Shown here: positions 18,487 through 27,181 of the stretch, one piece after another
Layout: each line of letters opens with the position of its first letter
How positions within the stretch are numbered: the stretch's first letter is position 1
Assembly: GCA_021845985.1 (NCBI GenBank)
Contig: JAJZES010000029.1
Location: forward strand, 1-64,000
Direction: 5' to 3'
DNA length: 64,000 nucleotides
Source of the DNA: Pseudomonadota bacterium
GTDB taxonomy: Bacteria > Pseudomonadota > Alphaproteobacteria > Acetobacterales > Acetobacteraceae
The notes under the pieces: model-generated
What the model was told of the DNA's origin: nothing
The model's input: only the letters and a program-made list of their open reading frames with translations
Database searches by the model: none
Program-made: the position numbers and the translations under genes

Positions 18487-21012
18487 ATGTCCGGCACCTA
18501 TTACGGCACCGTCTCGGTGCATGAAAACAGCACCAGCCTCGGCGATTTCGATGAAAGCAATTTCTACGCCCAGGGCAACCTGACGTTGACGCTGAACCTG
18601 AGCTTCGACAGCAGCGGCAATATTACCGGCACGGCGACGGCGTCGGGCCAGTATTCCGGCTACGCGGTCGGCGAGAGCGACGGCGACGATGACGGGTTTT
18701 CCGACTATGCCAGCGGCGCGCCGCTGACCGTCTATGGCTCGCTGAGCAGCGGGCTGACCATCTACGGTCTGCTGGGGAGCAGCGGCAACTTCAACTATCA
18801 GGGAACCTTCTCGCCCGACGGGACGACGGTTTCGGGCACCGCCTCGCTCAGCGACCAGACCAATGGCGGCACGGTCAGCGGCAGCATGTCACTGAGCGGC
18901 AGCGCGCCGGCGGCGGTGCCGGTGCTGATCAGTCTGGCGATGCTGGCCGGCGATGCCTACAACACGCCGCCAGCCGGGATCGGCGGCTGGACCGCCGCCG
19001 CCCCGATCGCCACCACGCTCGGCCAGATCGTCAATTACACCAATGCCGACCGGTCGCAGGTGGTCATCGCCGTCGAAGGCACGCAGTTGTCCAACGGCCA
19101 GGACGATCTGACCGACATCAGTTCGTTCCCGAGCGGCACGCCGACCGCCGCCCTGACCGCCTATGTCGCCGCGCTTGCCGCCGACATCCAGCAGGTGCTG
19201 GCCGCCAACCCGAATGCGACGATCACCCTGACCGGCCATTCGCTCGGCGGCGCGGTGGCGCAGATGGTCGGCGAATATACCGGCTTCGCCACCACCACCT
19301 TCAATGCGCCGGGCGCCCAGGTTCTCTACACCAGCACCGCCGTTCAGAACGCCCTGTCGGTGCTGAAAAGTGATGTCGCGGCGACCACCAGCCCCAACGT
19401 CAATTACCGCACCCAGGGCGATGTCGTGTCGTTGATCGGCGCGCCGATCGGCAACACCCAGACCATCGTTCCACCCGGGAGTTCCGCCGACAGCGTATGG
19501 AACGTGCTCAGCAATCACAGCATCAACACCACCATCGCCAACCTGCAAAATCCGGCCAGCACCATCACCAACGGTTCGGTCGAGCCGAACGCGAACATTC
19601 AGGGGCTGGCGAATGCGCTCTATTCCAGCGGACAGACGGTGGTGACGCCGGTGTCCGCGACGGTGCAGACGGTGACCTCCAAGATCAGCCCCACTGTCGA
19701 TTTCCTCGGCAATGAGTTCAGCGCCTGGATCGACCCCACCACGGCGCCGGTGCATGTGTTTGCCGTCAACCCCGGCTCACCGCTGATCTCCGCGGTGACG
19801 TTCGAGGGCGACGCCAATTTCCTCACCTATGATGTCTGGGCAAAGACCGCGTCCGGCTGGAGCGCGCCGCAGACCGTGGTGGCAGGCGAAAAGGCCAGCT
19901 TCGCCCAGGCCACGACGGCGATCATGTACGAGGGGCTGTCGAACACCGGCCAGCCCGTCGCCAGCGGCGGCAGCAGCCTGTTCTATGCGCAGTTTTCCGG
20001 CGCCGGCACCGTCTCCGGCACGCTGACCGCGGAGGCGGCGTGCTACCGCAGCGGCACGCGGCTGCTGACCGCGCGCGGACCGCTGGCGGTGGAGCAACTG
20101 CGTATCGGCGACATGCTGCCGACCGCCAATGGCGCCGGCCTGCTGCCGGTGATCTGGATCGGCCGGCGCCGCATCGACTGCCGCCGCCATCCGGCGCCGC
20201 ACCGCGTCTGGCCGGTGCGCGTCCGCGCCGGTGCCTTCGGCGACGGCATGCCGGCGCGCGACCTGCATCTCAGCCCGGACCATGCGATCTGGCTGTGGCG
20301 CCGGCTGGTGCCGATCCGCTGCCTGATCAACGGCATCACCGTGCGTCAGGAGCCGGTGGCCAGCGTCACCTACTACCATGTCGAACTGCCGCGGCACGCC
20401 GCCATCCTGGCCGAGGGGCTGCCGGCGGAGAGCTACCTCGATCTCGGCAACCGCGGCGCCTTCGCCAATGGCGGCGGCGCCGTCGCGCTGCACCCGGATT
20501 TCGCCCGCAGCCTTTGGCAGGCCGAAGGCTGCGGCGAGTTGATCCTCGGCGGCCCGCTGCTCGCCGCGGCACGGGCGCGGCTGGCGGTGCAGGCGGCGAT
20601 GCTCGGCCACGCGACGACCGACGCGCCGGCGCTGCGGCTCGCCGCCGGCGGCGCGACGCTGGCGCCGCAGATGGCGGGCGGCGCCGCCCGCTTCACCCTG
20701 CCGCCCGGCGACCGGCCGCTGCGGCTGCGCTCGCGCCGCGCCATCCCCGGCAGCACCACGCCGGAGCGCGAGGAAGCCGGCCGCTTCGGCGTCGCCGTAA
20801 CGGCGCTGCTGCTGGACCGGCAGAGCGTGGCGCTGGACGATCCGCGGCTCGGCCAGGGCTGGCACGACGCGGCGGAGGGGCGGCGCTGGACCGATGGCGA
20901 CGCCGAACTGCACAGCGGCGGCGCGCGTGAGCTGATCGTGCGGTTCAGTCCCGGCCGCTACTGGGCGGCGCCGGCGCGGCCCGCCGCTCGAAATGCCGCA
21001 GCAGGCCGATGA
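18487..21012 (+). CDS. Lipase (class 3-like) fused to a C-terminal Hint (Hedgehog/intein) domain
   Basis: This 841-residue protein has three parts. Residues 1-140 are Gly/Ser/Thr-rich and beta-prone. Residues about 150-400 form an alpha/beta hydrolase with GHSLGG (Ser252), an Asp in TQGDVVSLIG (Asp312) and His344, a plausible class 3 lipase triad. From Cys519 (ACYRSGTRLLT) a Hint_2-type domain follows, with RIGDM, the LSPDHAIWLW loop (His599) and TYYHVELPRHAAILAEGLP near its end; a tail of about 180 residues completes it. Hint domains cleave or transfer their N-terminal neighbour through the first Cys. No signal peptide is visible. Hint_2 proteins are common in Acetobacteraceae. The lipase role and self-processing are inferred from motifs. 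Confidence 0.85.
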   Translation: MSGTYYGTVSVHENSTSLGDFDESNFYAQGNLTLTLNLSFDSSGNITGTATASGQYSGYAVGESDGDDDGFSDYASGAPLTVYGSLSSGLTIYGLLGSSGNFNYQGTFSPDGTTVSGTASLSDQTNGGTVSGSMSLSGSAPAAVPVLISLAMLAGDAYNTPPAGIGGWTAAAPIATTLGQIVNYTNADRSQVVIAVEGTQLSNGQDDLTDISSFPSGTPTAALTAYVAALAADIQQVLAANPNATITLTGHSLGGAVAQMVGEYTGFATTTFNAPGAQVLYTSTAVQNALSVLKSDVAATTSPNVNYRTQGDVVSLIGAPIGNTQTIVPPGSSADSVWNVLSNHSINTTIANLQNPASTITNGSVEPNANIQGLANALYSSGQTVVTPVSATVQTVTSKISPTVDFLGNEFSAWIDPTTAPVHVFAVNPGSPLISAVTFEGDANFLTYDVWAKTASGWSAPQTVVAGEKASFAQATTAIMYEGLSNTGQPVASGGSSLFYAQFSGAGTVSGTLTAEAACYRSGTRLLTARGPLAVEQLRIGDMLPTANGAGLLPVIWIGRRRIDCRRHPAPHRVWPVRVRAGAFGDGMPARDLHLSPDHAIWLWRRLVPIRCLINGITVRQEPVASVTYYHVELPRHAAILAEGLPAESYLDLGNRGAFANGGGAVALHPDFARSLWQAEGCGELILGGPLLAAARARLAVQAAMLGHATTDAPALRLAAGGATLAPQMAGGAARFTLPPGDRPLRLRSRRAIPGSTTPEREEAGRFGVAVTALLLDRQSVALDDPRLGQGWHDAAEGRRWTDGDAELHSGGARELIVRFSPGRYWAAPARPAARNAAAGR

Positions 21013-21448
21013 GGTCGTCGGGGCCGAAGCGGTGGCTTGTGCCGTCATAGGCCGACAGGCGCAGCAATTTGCCGTCGTCGTCGAGCAGCAGGACGTTATT
21101 GCGCACCGCTGACTCCGCCATCGCATAAATCACCCCGCGATGGCCGTCGAAGGCGAACTGACCGAGCCGGCGCGGGATGACGCCATGGCGGTTGCCGGCC
21201 ATCTGTTCCAGCGTGGCGACCTGCTCGGCGTAGGACGCCCCGGCCGCATCGGTATGTTCGGACATCAGCAGCCTGCTGGCGTCATCCGCCGCGTCGTATT
21301 GCACGGCGTACTGCTCCGCCGTGAACATGGCGAACACTTGGCGAAACCCGGCCGGGATCGCCGCCGGCCCCGGCACCAGAAACTCCGCCGGCGAGGCGGA
21401 CGCGGCGCCGGCGGCAAGCGCGGCGATGATCATGCTGACGACTTTCAT
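20945..21448 (-). CDS. Putative secreted protein of unknown function
   Basis: The 167-residue product starts MKVVSMIIAALAAGAASASP, a good signal peptide with cleavage near ASA-SP. The mature part has no recognised motif; segments such as HRGVIYAMAESAVRNNVLLLD suggest a compact beta-containing domain. The start at 21448 is chosen because it begins the signal peptide; an ATG six codons earlier is possible. Its 3' end overlaps the tail of the lipase-Hint gene by 68 bases, convergently. It diverges from a GST gene. I do not recognise a family. Confidence 0.65.
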   Translation of the reverse strand: MKVVSMIIAALAAGAASASPAEFLVPGPAAIPAGFRQVFAMFTAEQYAVQYDAADDASRLLMSEHTDAAGASYAEQVATLEQMAGNRHGVIPRRLGQFAFDGHRGVIYAMAESAVRNNVLLLDDDGKLLRLSAYDGTSHRFGPDDLIGLLRHFERRAAPAPPSSGRD

Positions 21449-21542
21449 TGCGGCGCGCCGCGGCATCGCCGGCGCGCCATCGACCCGGTATAAACCGCCG
21501 ACACTCCGCCGCAAACGCCGCCGTCGCGGCACGGGAGACGAC

Positions 21543-22184
21543 ATGCTGACCATCCACCATCTCGGCAAATCACAGTCCGAACGGATCATCTGGCTGTGCG
21601 AGGAGCTGGCGATCCCCTACGCGCTGAAACGCTACACGCGCGATCCGGTGACTATCCTGGCGCCGGCCGAGTTCAAGGCGCTGCACCCGGCGGGAACCGC
21701 GCCGGTGATCACCGACGGCGACGTGGTGCTCGCCGAGTCCGCCGCCATCATCGAATACATCATCGCCAGACACGGCGGCGGCCGCCTCGCCCTGGCGCCG
21801 GACCATCCCGACTACGCGCAGTATCTTTACTGGTTCCACTTCGCCAACGGCAACCTGCAGCCGAACATGGGGCGGAACTTGGTGCTGCGCCGGCTCGATC
21901 TGGCGCCCGACAACGCGGTCCTGCTGGCGATGCGCGGACGGCTCGACCTGGCGCTCAAAATGGTCGAGACGCGGCTCGGGGAAGCCACGTATTTCGCCGG
22001 CAGCAGCTTCACCGCCGCGGACATCATCATGGTGTTCTCGCTGACCACGATGCGCCATTTCCTGCCGCTCGACCTCGCGCCCTATCCGCATATCCTGGCC
22101 TATCTGCAGCGCATCGGCGCCCGCGAGGGCTATCAGCGGGCGATGCAGAAGGGCGACCCGGAGCTGACCCCGCTGCTGACCTGA
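21543..22184 (+). CDS. Glutathione S-transferase family protein
   Basis: This 213-residue protein has an N-terminal thioredoxin-like domain (LTIHHLGKSQSERIIWLCEE, cis-Pro in AGTAPVITDGD, and the GSH-binding AESAAIIEYI) and a C-terminal helical domain with the structural FTAADIIMVFSL motif. It would conjugate or reduce substrates with glutathione in the cytoplasm. The SQSERIIW opening resembles a subgroup with Ser as the active residue. The substrate cannot be told. The ATG at 21543 follows a GGGAGAC ribosome site. Confidence 0.9.
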   Translation: MLTIHHLGKSQSERIIWLCEELAIPYALKRYTRDPVTILAPAEFKALHPAGTAPVITDGDVVLAESAAIIEYIIARHGGGRLALAPDHPDYAQYLYWFHFANGNLQPNMGRNLVLRRLDLAPDNAVLLAMRGRLDLALKMVETRLGEATYFAGSSFTAADIIMVFSLTTMRHFLPLDLAPYPHILAYLQRIGAREGYQRAMQKGDPELTPLLT

Positions 22185-22299
22185 GACCCGACCGGCCGGC
22201 ACCGAGGGTCAGTGCCCCCGGCCGCGCCGGCGATTGGGCGATGGCCCAGGCGTGTCGTCCGGGGTTTCCGGCGCGCCGTGCGCCCCCGGCGGCGGCGCC

Positions 22300-23106
22300 T
22301 TATCGGCATTGGCCAGCGCCCGGAGTTCCCTGAGCCGCGCCAGGCCCTGCCGTTTGTCTGCCCGCAACGAGCTGATTTCGGAGGGCGTCAAGCGAGTTGT
22401 ATCGTGCCAGATAGCGGGGTTCGTGCTCGGTGAGACCGTCGATGTCATAGCCCTGGGTCTCCTGCCAGAAAGCGTCGATCCCCGGAAGCCTCGCCCGCAA
22501 CGCGGCGAGCGTCGCGTTCGACGGTGCCAACATCTGGCCGTCGGGGATCGCCGTCAAGCTCGTCGCGCCGACGACATGGCCGCCGCGCTGTTCAATATAG
22601 GACCGCAGACCGGCCAGCGTGCCGCCCTGCGATACGTGGTCATCAACCATCAGGTAATCCTGGCCGGGCCGCACGTCGCCGTCGAATGCCACTGCGTTCT
22701 GCATGCGGTAGAGATTCGATTTGCCGGTGCGCTGCGGCCGATTGGCCTGAACGATCTGGTCATCCACCGGCAGGCCAAGCTGCTCACCCAACTCCTCGGC
22801 ATAGGCCAGCGGCAGCTTGTTGCGGCCGCTCGCTTCTTCGGCATGCACCGGCACGATCACCGGCTGCCGATCGCCGACCATGGCGCGCACCTCGCCGACC
22901 TTCTCCAGCGTGACGACATCCTGCACGAAGCGAAAGGCCGCGTCCGTATCGCCCGCCTTGGCGGCGACATAGTCCGGGTGGCCCACCGGCCGCGCCAATC
23001 CCCAGGGCTGTTGCACCACCACATCGGGAAAGCCCGGCGGGAACGGCACCCGGCGCGGCGCCCCGCCGCCGGCTGCGTCGTGCCCGGCTGGGCGTGGTCT
23101 GGGCAT
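22300..23106 (-). CDS. Phosphoribosyltransferase-like protein, probably frameshifted at its 3' end
   Basis: The 268-residue frame contains a type I PRTase motif, YLMVDDHVSQGGTLAGL (about 151-167): four hydrophobic residues, two Asp and GGT, which bind PRPP. Upstream, VIVPVHAEEASGRNKLPLAY and YRMQNAVAFDG look like a PRTase core with its substrate loop. Similar domains occur inside large multi-domain proteins of phages and plasmids. From about residue 245 the frame becomes PGAAQGTPGAGQC-like, whereas another frame reads RADKRQGLARLRELRALANA and runs to 22209. A single-base indel near 22360 probably changed the end. The stretch looks less GC-rich than its neighbours, which suggests transfer. The substrate is unknown. 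Confidence 0.65.
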   Translation of the reverse strand: MPRPRPAGHDAAGGGAPRRVPFPPGFPDVVVQQPWGLARPVGHPDYVAAKAGDTDAAFRFVQDVVTLEKVGEVRAMVGDRQPVIVPVHAEEASGRNKLPLAYAEELGEQLGLPVDDQIVQANRPQRTGKSNLYRMQNAVAFDGDVRPGQDYLMVDDHVSQGGTLAGLRSYIEQRGGHVVGATSLTAIPDGQMLAPSNATLAALRARLPGIDAFWQETQGYDIDGLTEHEPRYLARYNSLDALRNQLVAGRQTAGPGAAQGTPGAGQCR

Positions 23107-23134
23107 TGCAGCGGCTCGGCATGCCCTGCCGCCC

Positions 23135-23707
23135 CTACCGCAGCAGCGCCCGCAGCGCCTCCAGTTCGCGCAGCGTGTGGCGCAGCACGCCGCGCAGCCG
23201 CTCGGTCTCCGGTTCCGGCCGCACCGGCAGGCCGGGGGCCGGCGCCGCCGGGCCGGCTCGCACGGCATCGGCACGTACCGCATCGGCGCGCGCAGCATCG
23301 GGGCGGGCGAGACCGGGGATCGGCAGTTCGGGGTCGCGCGCGGCCTCCGCCTCGGCATCGGGGTCGGCGCGTTCGCTGGCCGGTGGCGGCGGAATGTCAT
23401 CCGACAGCCGGCCGCCGCCCTCGCGCAGCAGCCGCTGCACGCCCTTGATCGTATAGCCCTGGATATACAGCAGGTCGGAAATCCGCCGCAGGAGCGCGAT
23501 GTCGTCGGGCCGGTAGTAGCGCCGGCCGCCGCCGCGCTTGAGCGGACGCACCTGCGGGAACTTGGTCTCCCAGAAGCGCAGCACATGCTGCGGGATGTGC
23601 AGCTCGTCTGCCACCTCGCTGATGGTGCGGAAGGCGTTGGGGGCTTTTTTCAGCCGCGCCAGGCCGCCGCCCTCCGGCTCATCGGCATCGGCCGGGTCGG
23701 ACATCAC
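23135..23707 (-). CDS. MerR-family transcriptional regulator next to ihfA
   Basis: This 190-residue protein has one MerR helix-turn-helix domain at about 25-95 ([20 protein letters not shown], then [20 protein letters not shown] and [15 protein letters not shown]). The C-terminal half is Pro/Ala/Arg-rich, with a stretch of short repeats ([13 protein letters not shown]), and ends in a short coiled helix. This 'MerR next to ihfA' protein is conserved in alphaproteobacteria but its target is unknown. There are no metal-binding cysteines. It overlaps ihfA by four bases, so the two are co-translated. Confidence 0.92.
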   Translation of the reverse strand: MMSDPADADEPEGGGLARLKKAPNAFRTISEVADELHIPQHVLRFWETKFPQVRPLKRGGGRRYYRPDDIALLRRISDLLYIQGYTIKGVQRLLREGGGRLSDDIPPPPASERADPDAEAEAARDPELPIPGLARPDAARADAVRADAVRAGPAAPAPGLPVRPEPETERLRGVLRHTLRELEALRALLR

Positions 23708-24021
23708 TCATCGTCCCCCCCGCCCGCCGGCGGCGCGACGTGGTTGACATGCGCCTTCATCACCTGGCTCGGCCGGAACACCAGCACGCGGCGCGGCAGG
23801 ATCGGCACCTCGATCCCGGTTTTCGGGTTGCGGCCGATGCGGCGCCCCTTCTGGCGCACCGAAAACGTGCCGAAGCCGCTGATCTTGACGGATTCCCCGG
23901 CCTCCAGCGCGTCGGCCAAGCGGGCCAGCACCGTTTCCAGCAGGGCGGCCGATTCGTTGCGGGACAAACCGACCTGGGTATAGATCGTTTCCGCCAATTG
24001 CGCGCGTGTGACCGTGCTCAT
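23704..24021 (-). CDS. ihfA: Integration host factor subunit alpha
   Basis: This 105-residue DNA-bending protein is one half of IHF. Hallmarks are [46 protein letters not shown] and the beta-arm proline context [19 protein letters not shown]. Length and motif order match IhfA rather than HU. It precedes the MerR gene in an overlapping pair. The 70-base upstream gap should contain its promoter. Confidence 0.96.
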   Translation of the reverse strand: MSTVTRAQLAETIYTQVGLSRNESAALLETVLARLADALEAGESVKISGFGTFSVRQKGRRIGRNPKTGIEVPILPRRVLVFRPSQVMKAHVNHVAPPAGGGDDE

Positions 24022-24091
24022 GGCGTGACGCTAGCACGGATCGCCGCGACGTCAACAAACGACGGAAAACAAGCGGTTGGCATCCATCCCC

Positions 24092-25207
24092 TCAGCCGCG
24101 CACGGCCGCCGCCACCGCCGCCACGTCGGCCTCTGTCAGGTCGGGATGAATCGGCAGCGCAAGAATTCGGCCGGCCAGATCCTCGGCCACCGGCAGCGCC
24201 GTGCCGTCATGCGCGTCGCGATAGGCCGGCTGATGGTGCAGCGGGCGCGGATAGTAGATGGCGCTCGGCACGCCGGCCGCGCGCAGCCGCTCCTGCAGCG
24301 CCGTCCGCGCCGCCGCGTCGGCCAGCAGCACGGCATAGATCGCCCAGGCACTGACGCTGTCCGGCACCCGCGCCGGCACCGTCACGGCCCCGGCGAGCGC
24401 CGCGTCATAGGCCGCGGCGATGCGCGCACGGGCGGCCAGCTCGTCCTCGAACACGGTCAGCTTGCTGAGCAGCACCGCCGCCTGCAGCGTGTCCAGCCGC
24501 CCGTTGATGCCGGTGCGCAGCACCTCGTAGCGGGTGGTGCCCTCGCCATGGCTGCGCAGGCTGCGATAGAGCGCGGCGCGGTCGCCGCTGTCGGTCAGCA
24601 GCGCGCCGCCGTCGCCATAGCCGCCGAGCGGCTTGGAGGGGAAGAAGCTGATCGCCGTTGCATCCGCCGCCCGGCCGAGGCGCGCGCCGTGCAGGCTGGC
24701 GCCGAAGCTCTGGGCGCAGTCGTCGAGCGCGAACAGCCCCTCGCGCGCGGCGATGGCGGACAGCGCCGGCCAGTCGGCCGGCTGGCCGAACAGATCGACG
24801 CCGATCAGCGCGCGCGGACGCAGCCGGCCGGCGGCGCGCACCGCGGCGATGCGTGCGGCCAGCGCGTCGGGGGAAATCTGGAAGGTCCGCGCATCGACAT
24901 CGACGAACACCGGCACCGCGCCGAGCAACAGCGGCACTTCCGCGGTCGCGGTGTAGGTGAAGGCCGGCAGGAACACCGCGTCGCCGCGCCCCACCCCCTC
25001 CGCCATCAGCGCAATCTGCAGCGCATCCGTGCCCGACGACACGGCGACGCAATGCGCCGCGCCGCAGAACCCGGCCAGCGCCGCCTCCAGCTCCGCGACT
25101 TCCGGGCCGAGCACGAACTGGCAATGCTCCAGCACCGCATCGAGCCGCCGGCGCAGATCGGTGGCGATGCGGCGCTGCTGCGCCCTGAGGTCGAGGAAGG
25201 CCACCAT
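24092..25207 (-). CDS. DegT/DnrJ/EryC1 family sugar aminotransferase
   Basis: This 371-residue PLP enzyme probably transfers an amino group to a 4-keto nucleotide sugar. Segments seen are AVSSGTDALQIAL (phosphate cup), AFTYTATAEVP, the Asp of LDDCAQSFG, and the PLP-lysine in SFFPSKPLGGYGDGGAL. The C-terminal IHPDLTEADVAAVA is also typical. It follows the CapD/PglF-type dehydratase by 13 bases on the same strand, so the two likely act in sequence, as PglF and PglE do. The start at 25207 gives the normal MVAFLDLRAQ opening. Confidence 0.92.
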   Translation of the reverse strand: MVAFLDLRAQQRRIATDLRRRLDAVLEHCQFVLGPEVAELEAALAGFCGAAHCVAVSSGTDALQIALMAEGVGRGDAVFLPAFTYTATAEVPLLLGAVPVFVDVDARTFQISPDALAARIAAVRAAGRLRPRALIGVDLFGQPADWPALSAIAAREGLFALDDCAQSFGASLHGARLGRAADATAISFFPSKPLGGYGDGGALLTDSGDRAALYRSLRSHGEGTTRYEVLRTGINGRLDTLQAAVLLSKLTVFEDELAARARIAAAYDAALAGAVTVPARVPDSVSAWAIYAVLLADAAARTALQERLRAAGVPSAIYYPRPLHHQPAYRDAHDGTALPVAEDLAGRILALPIHPDLTEADVAAVAAAVRG

Positions 25208-25220
25208 GCACTTGCTCCGT

Positions 25221-27119
25221 TCAGCCGTGCGCCGCGCCGGCGTTGCCGTCGATGTTGTGGGCGAACTCGGGCACCATGCGGCCGAGCAGCGCCAGCGCCA
25301 GCCGCGTCTCGCCGGAGCGGCAGGCGGCGGCGATCTCATCGATGCTGCGGCCGACCAGCGCCGGATCGGCGGTGCGCGGCGTCGCCATCAGCAGGCCGGG
25401 GGTGCCGGTCGGCGCCGCCGGCTCGCGGCCGTGGAACAGCTCCTCGAACAGTTTTTCGCCCGGCCGCAGCCCGGTGAAGCTGATGCCGACATCGATTTCC
25501 GGCCGCAGCCCGGCCAGCCGGATCATCTGGCGTGCCAGATCGACGATCTTCACCGCCTCGCCCATGTCGAGCACGAAGATGCCGCCGTCGCGCATCGCCT
25601 GCGGCACCGACTCGCCGCTGCCGACGACGCTGGCCTGCAGCACGAGGCCGACCGCCTCGCGCACGGTCATGAAATAGCGCCGCATGTCGGGATGGGTGAC
25701 GGTCAGCGGGCCGCCATGCGCCAACTGCCGCTGAAACAGCGGCACCACCGAGCCGGTGCTGCCGAGCACGTTGCCGAAGCGCACGGTGATGCAGCGCATG
25801 CCGCCCGACCGCCGCGCCGCCATGTCCAGGCCCTGGCAGTACATCTCGGCCAGCCGCTTGGAGGCACCCATGACGCTGCTCGGGTTGACCGCCTTGTCGG
25901 TGGAGATCAGCACCATCGCCCGCACCCCCGCCGCCCGCGCCGCCTCGGCGAGGTGGCGGGTGCCGGCGGCGTTGGTCAGCAGCCCCTCCAGCGGATTGGC
26001 CTCGACCATCGGCACATGTTTCAGCGCCGCGGCGTGGAACACCAGCTCCGGGCGCAGCGTGTCGAGCGCGGCGCGCAGCCGTGCCGCGTCGCGGATATCG
26101 GCCAGCAGGGTGCGCCGCGGCACCGCCGGATGGCTTTCGGACAATTCCAGGTCGATCTGCCACAGCGCGTATTCGCCGTTGTCGAGCAGCACCAGCAGCT
26201 CCGGCCCGAGCGCCGCCACCTGCCGCGCCAGTTCGCTGCCGATGGTGCCGCCGGCCCCGGTCACCAGCACGCGCCGCCCCTGCACCAGCCGCGCCATGCC
26301 CTCGCGGTCCAGCGGCACCTGCGGCCGGTTCAGCAGATCCTCGATGGCGATCGGGCGGAGTTGCAGCCGCTCGGCGGCGGCTGCCGGGTCGAGCGCGGTC
26401 AGCCGCGGCGCGCGGGCAACCCGCACCCCCTCGCGCTCGCCCGCCTCCATCAGTTGCGCCAGCAGCGGGCCGGGCACGTCCGGCTCGGTCAGCACCAGCG
26501 CCACCGGCAGCGCCTGTTCGGCGCGCAGCCGGGTGAGCACCGCGGCGGCCTCGTCGGCGCTGCCGAGGATCGGGCAGCCATGGATGCGCCGGCCGGTCTG
26601 CGCCCGGCCGAGCGACAGCAGGCCGAGCGCGCGATACGGCGCCTCCCGGTCGCCGGCGAGGGCGCGCAGGAACAGATCCGCCCCCTCCCCGGCGCCGACC
26701 AGCAGCACCGGCTGCGCCGCGCCGCCGGCGGCGCCCTCATGCAGCAGCCGGTAGAACACGCGCGGCACCGCCAGCAGCGCGATCAGCGCCAGCGCCTGCG
26801 CCGCCGGGAAGGTCGGCGCGGGCAGCGGCAGGCGCGCCAGATGCAGGCCGAGCGCACACAGCGCCGCTCCGGCCAGACTGGCGGCGCCGACGCCGAGCAG
26901 GTCGGAGGGGCCGGCGAAGCGCCAGTACTGCACCGACAGCCGGAACGGCAGCCCGGCCAGCAGCAGCGCCGCCGCCGCCCAGCCCAGTGGCCACAGCGGC
27001 AGCAGCGGGTCGGCGGTCGGCGCCACCAGCCAGCGCGCCAGCACCACCGAAAGCGCCGCCAGCAGCCCGTCCAGGGCCGCATTCAGCGCGATGCGCAGCG
27101 TCGAGCGTTGGGGAGCCAT
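25221..27119 (-). CDS. Membrane nucleotide-sugar 4,6-dehydratase (CapD/FlaA1/PglF family)
   Basis: This 632-residue inner-membrane enzyme has about four N-terminal helices (1-130), a first nucleotide-binding-like domain, and a C-terminal SDR domain. The SDR part has VLVTGAGGTIGSELARQV (NAD loop), FHAAALKHVPMVEANP, and the catalytic STDKAVNPSSVMGASKR region, which fits the Thr-Asp-Lys variant of PglF/WbpM enzymes. It would convert a UDP-HexNAc to its 4-keto-6-deoxy form at the membrane. It is upstream of the DegT aminotransferase and divergent from a WecA-like transferase, suggesting a surface-glycan role. Confidence 0.93.
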   Translation of the reverse strand: MAPQRSTLRIALNAALDGLLAALSVVLARWLVAPTADPLLPLWPLGWAAAALLLAGLPFRLSVQYWRFAGPSDLLGVGAASLAGAALCALGLHLARLPLPAPTFPAAQALALIALLAVPRVFYRLLHEGAAGGAAQPVLLVGAGEGADLFLRALAGDREAPYRALGLLSLGRAQTGRRIHGCPILGSADEAAAVLTRLRAEQALPVALVLTEPDVPGPLLAQLMEAGEREGVRVARAPRLTALDPAAAAERLQLRPIAIEDLLNRPQVPLDREGMARLVQGRRVLVTGAGGTIGSELARQVAALGPELLVLLDNGEYALWQIDLELSESHPAVPRRTLLADIRDAARLRAALDTLRPELVFHAAALKHVPMVEANPLEGLLTNAAGTRHLAEAARAAGVRAMVLISTDKAVNPSSVMGASKRLAEMYCQGLDMAARRSGGMRCITVRFGNVLGSTGSVVPLFQRQLAHGGPLTVTHPDMRRYFMTVREAVGLVLQASVVGSGESVPQAMRDGGIFVLDMGEAVKIVDLARQMIRLAGLRPEIDVGISFTGLRPGEKLFEELFHGREPAAPTGTPGLLMATPRTADPALVGRSIDEIAAACRSGETRLALALLGRMVPEFAHNIDGNAGAAHG

Positions 27120-27181
27120 GTCCTGCCTATACCCCGTTGGGGGGCTGGGCGCGACCTCGGGGGACGGGGTAAGCAGGTTGC

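Noticed and set aside
22209-22448. A separate small gene of 79 codons on the minus strand
   Set aside because: Its second half probably is the continuation of the phosphoribosyltransferase-like gene after a frameshift; the first half is the shadow of that gene.
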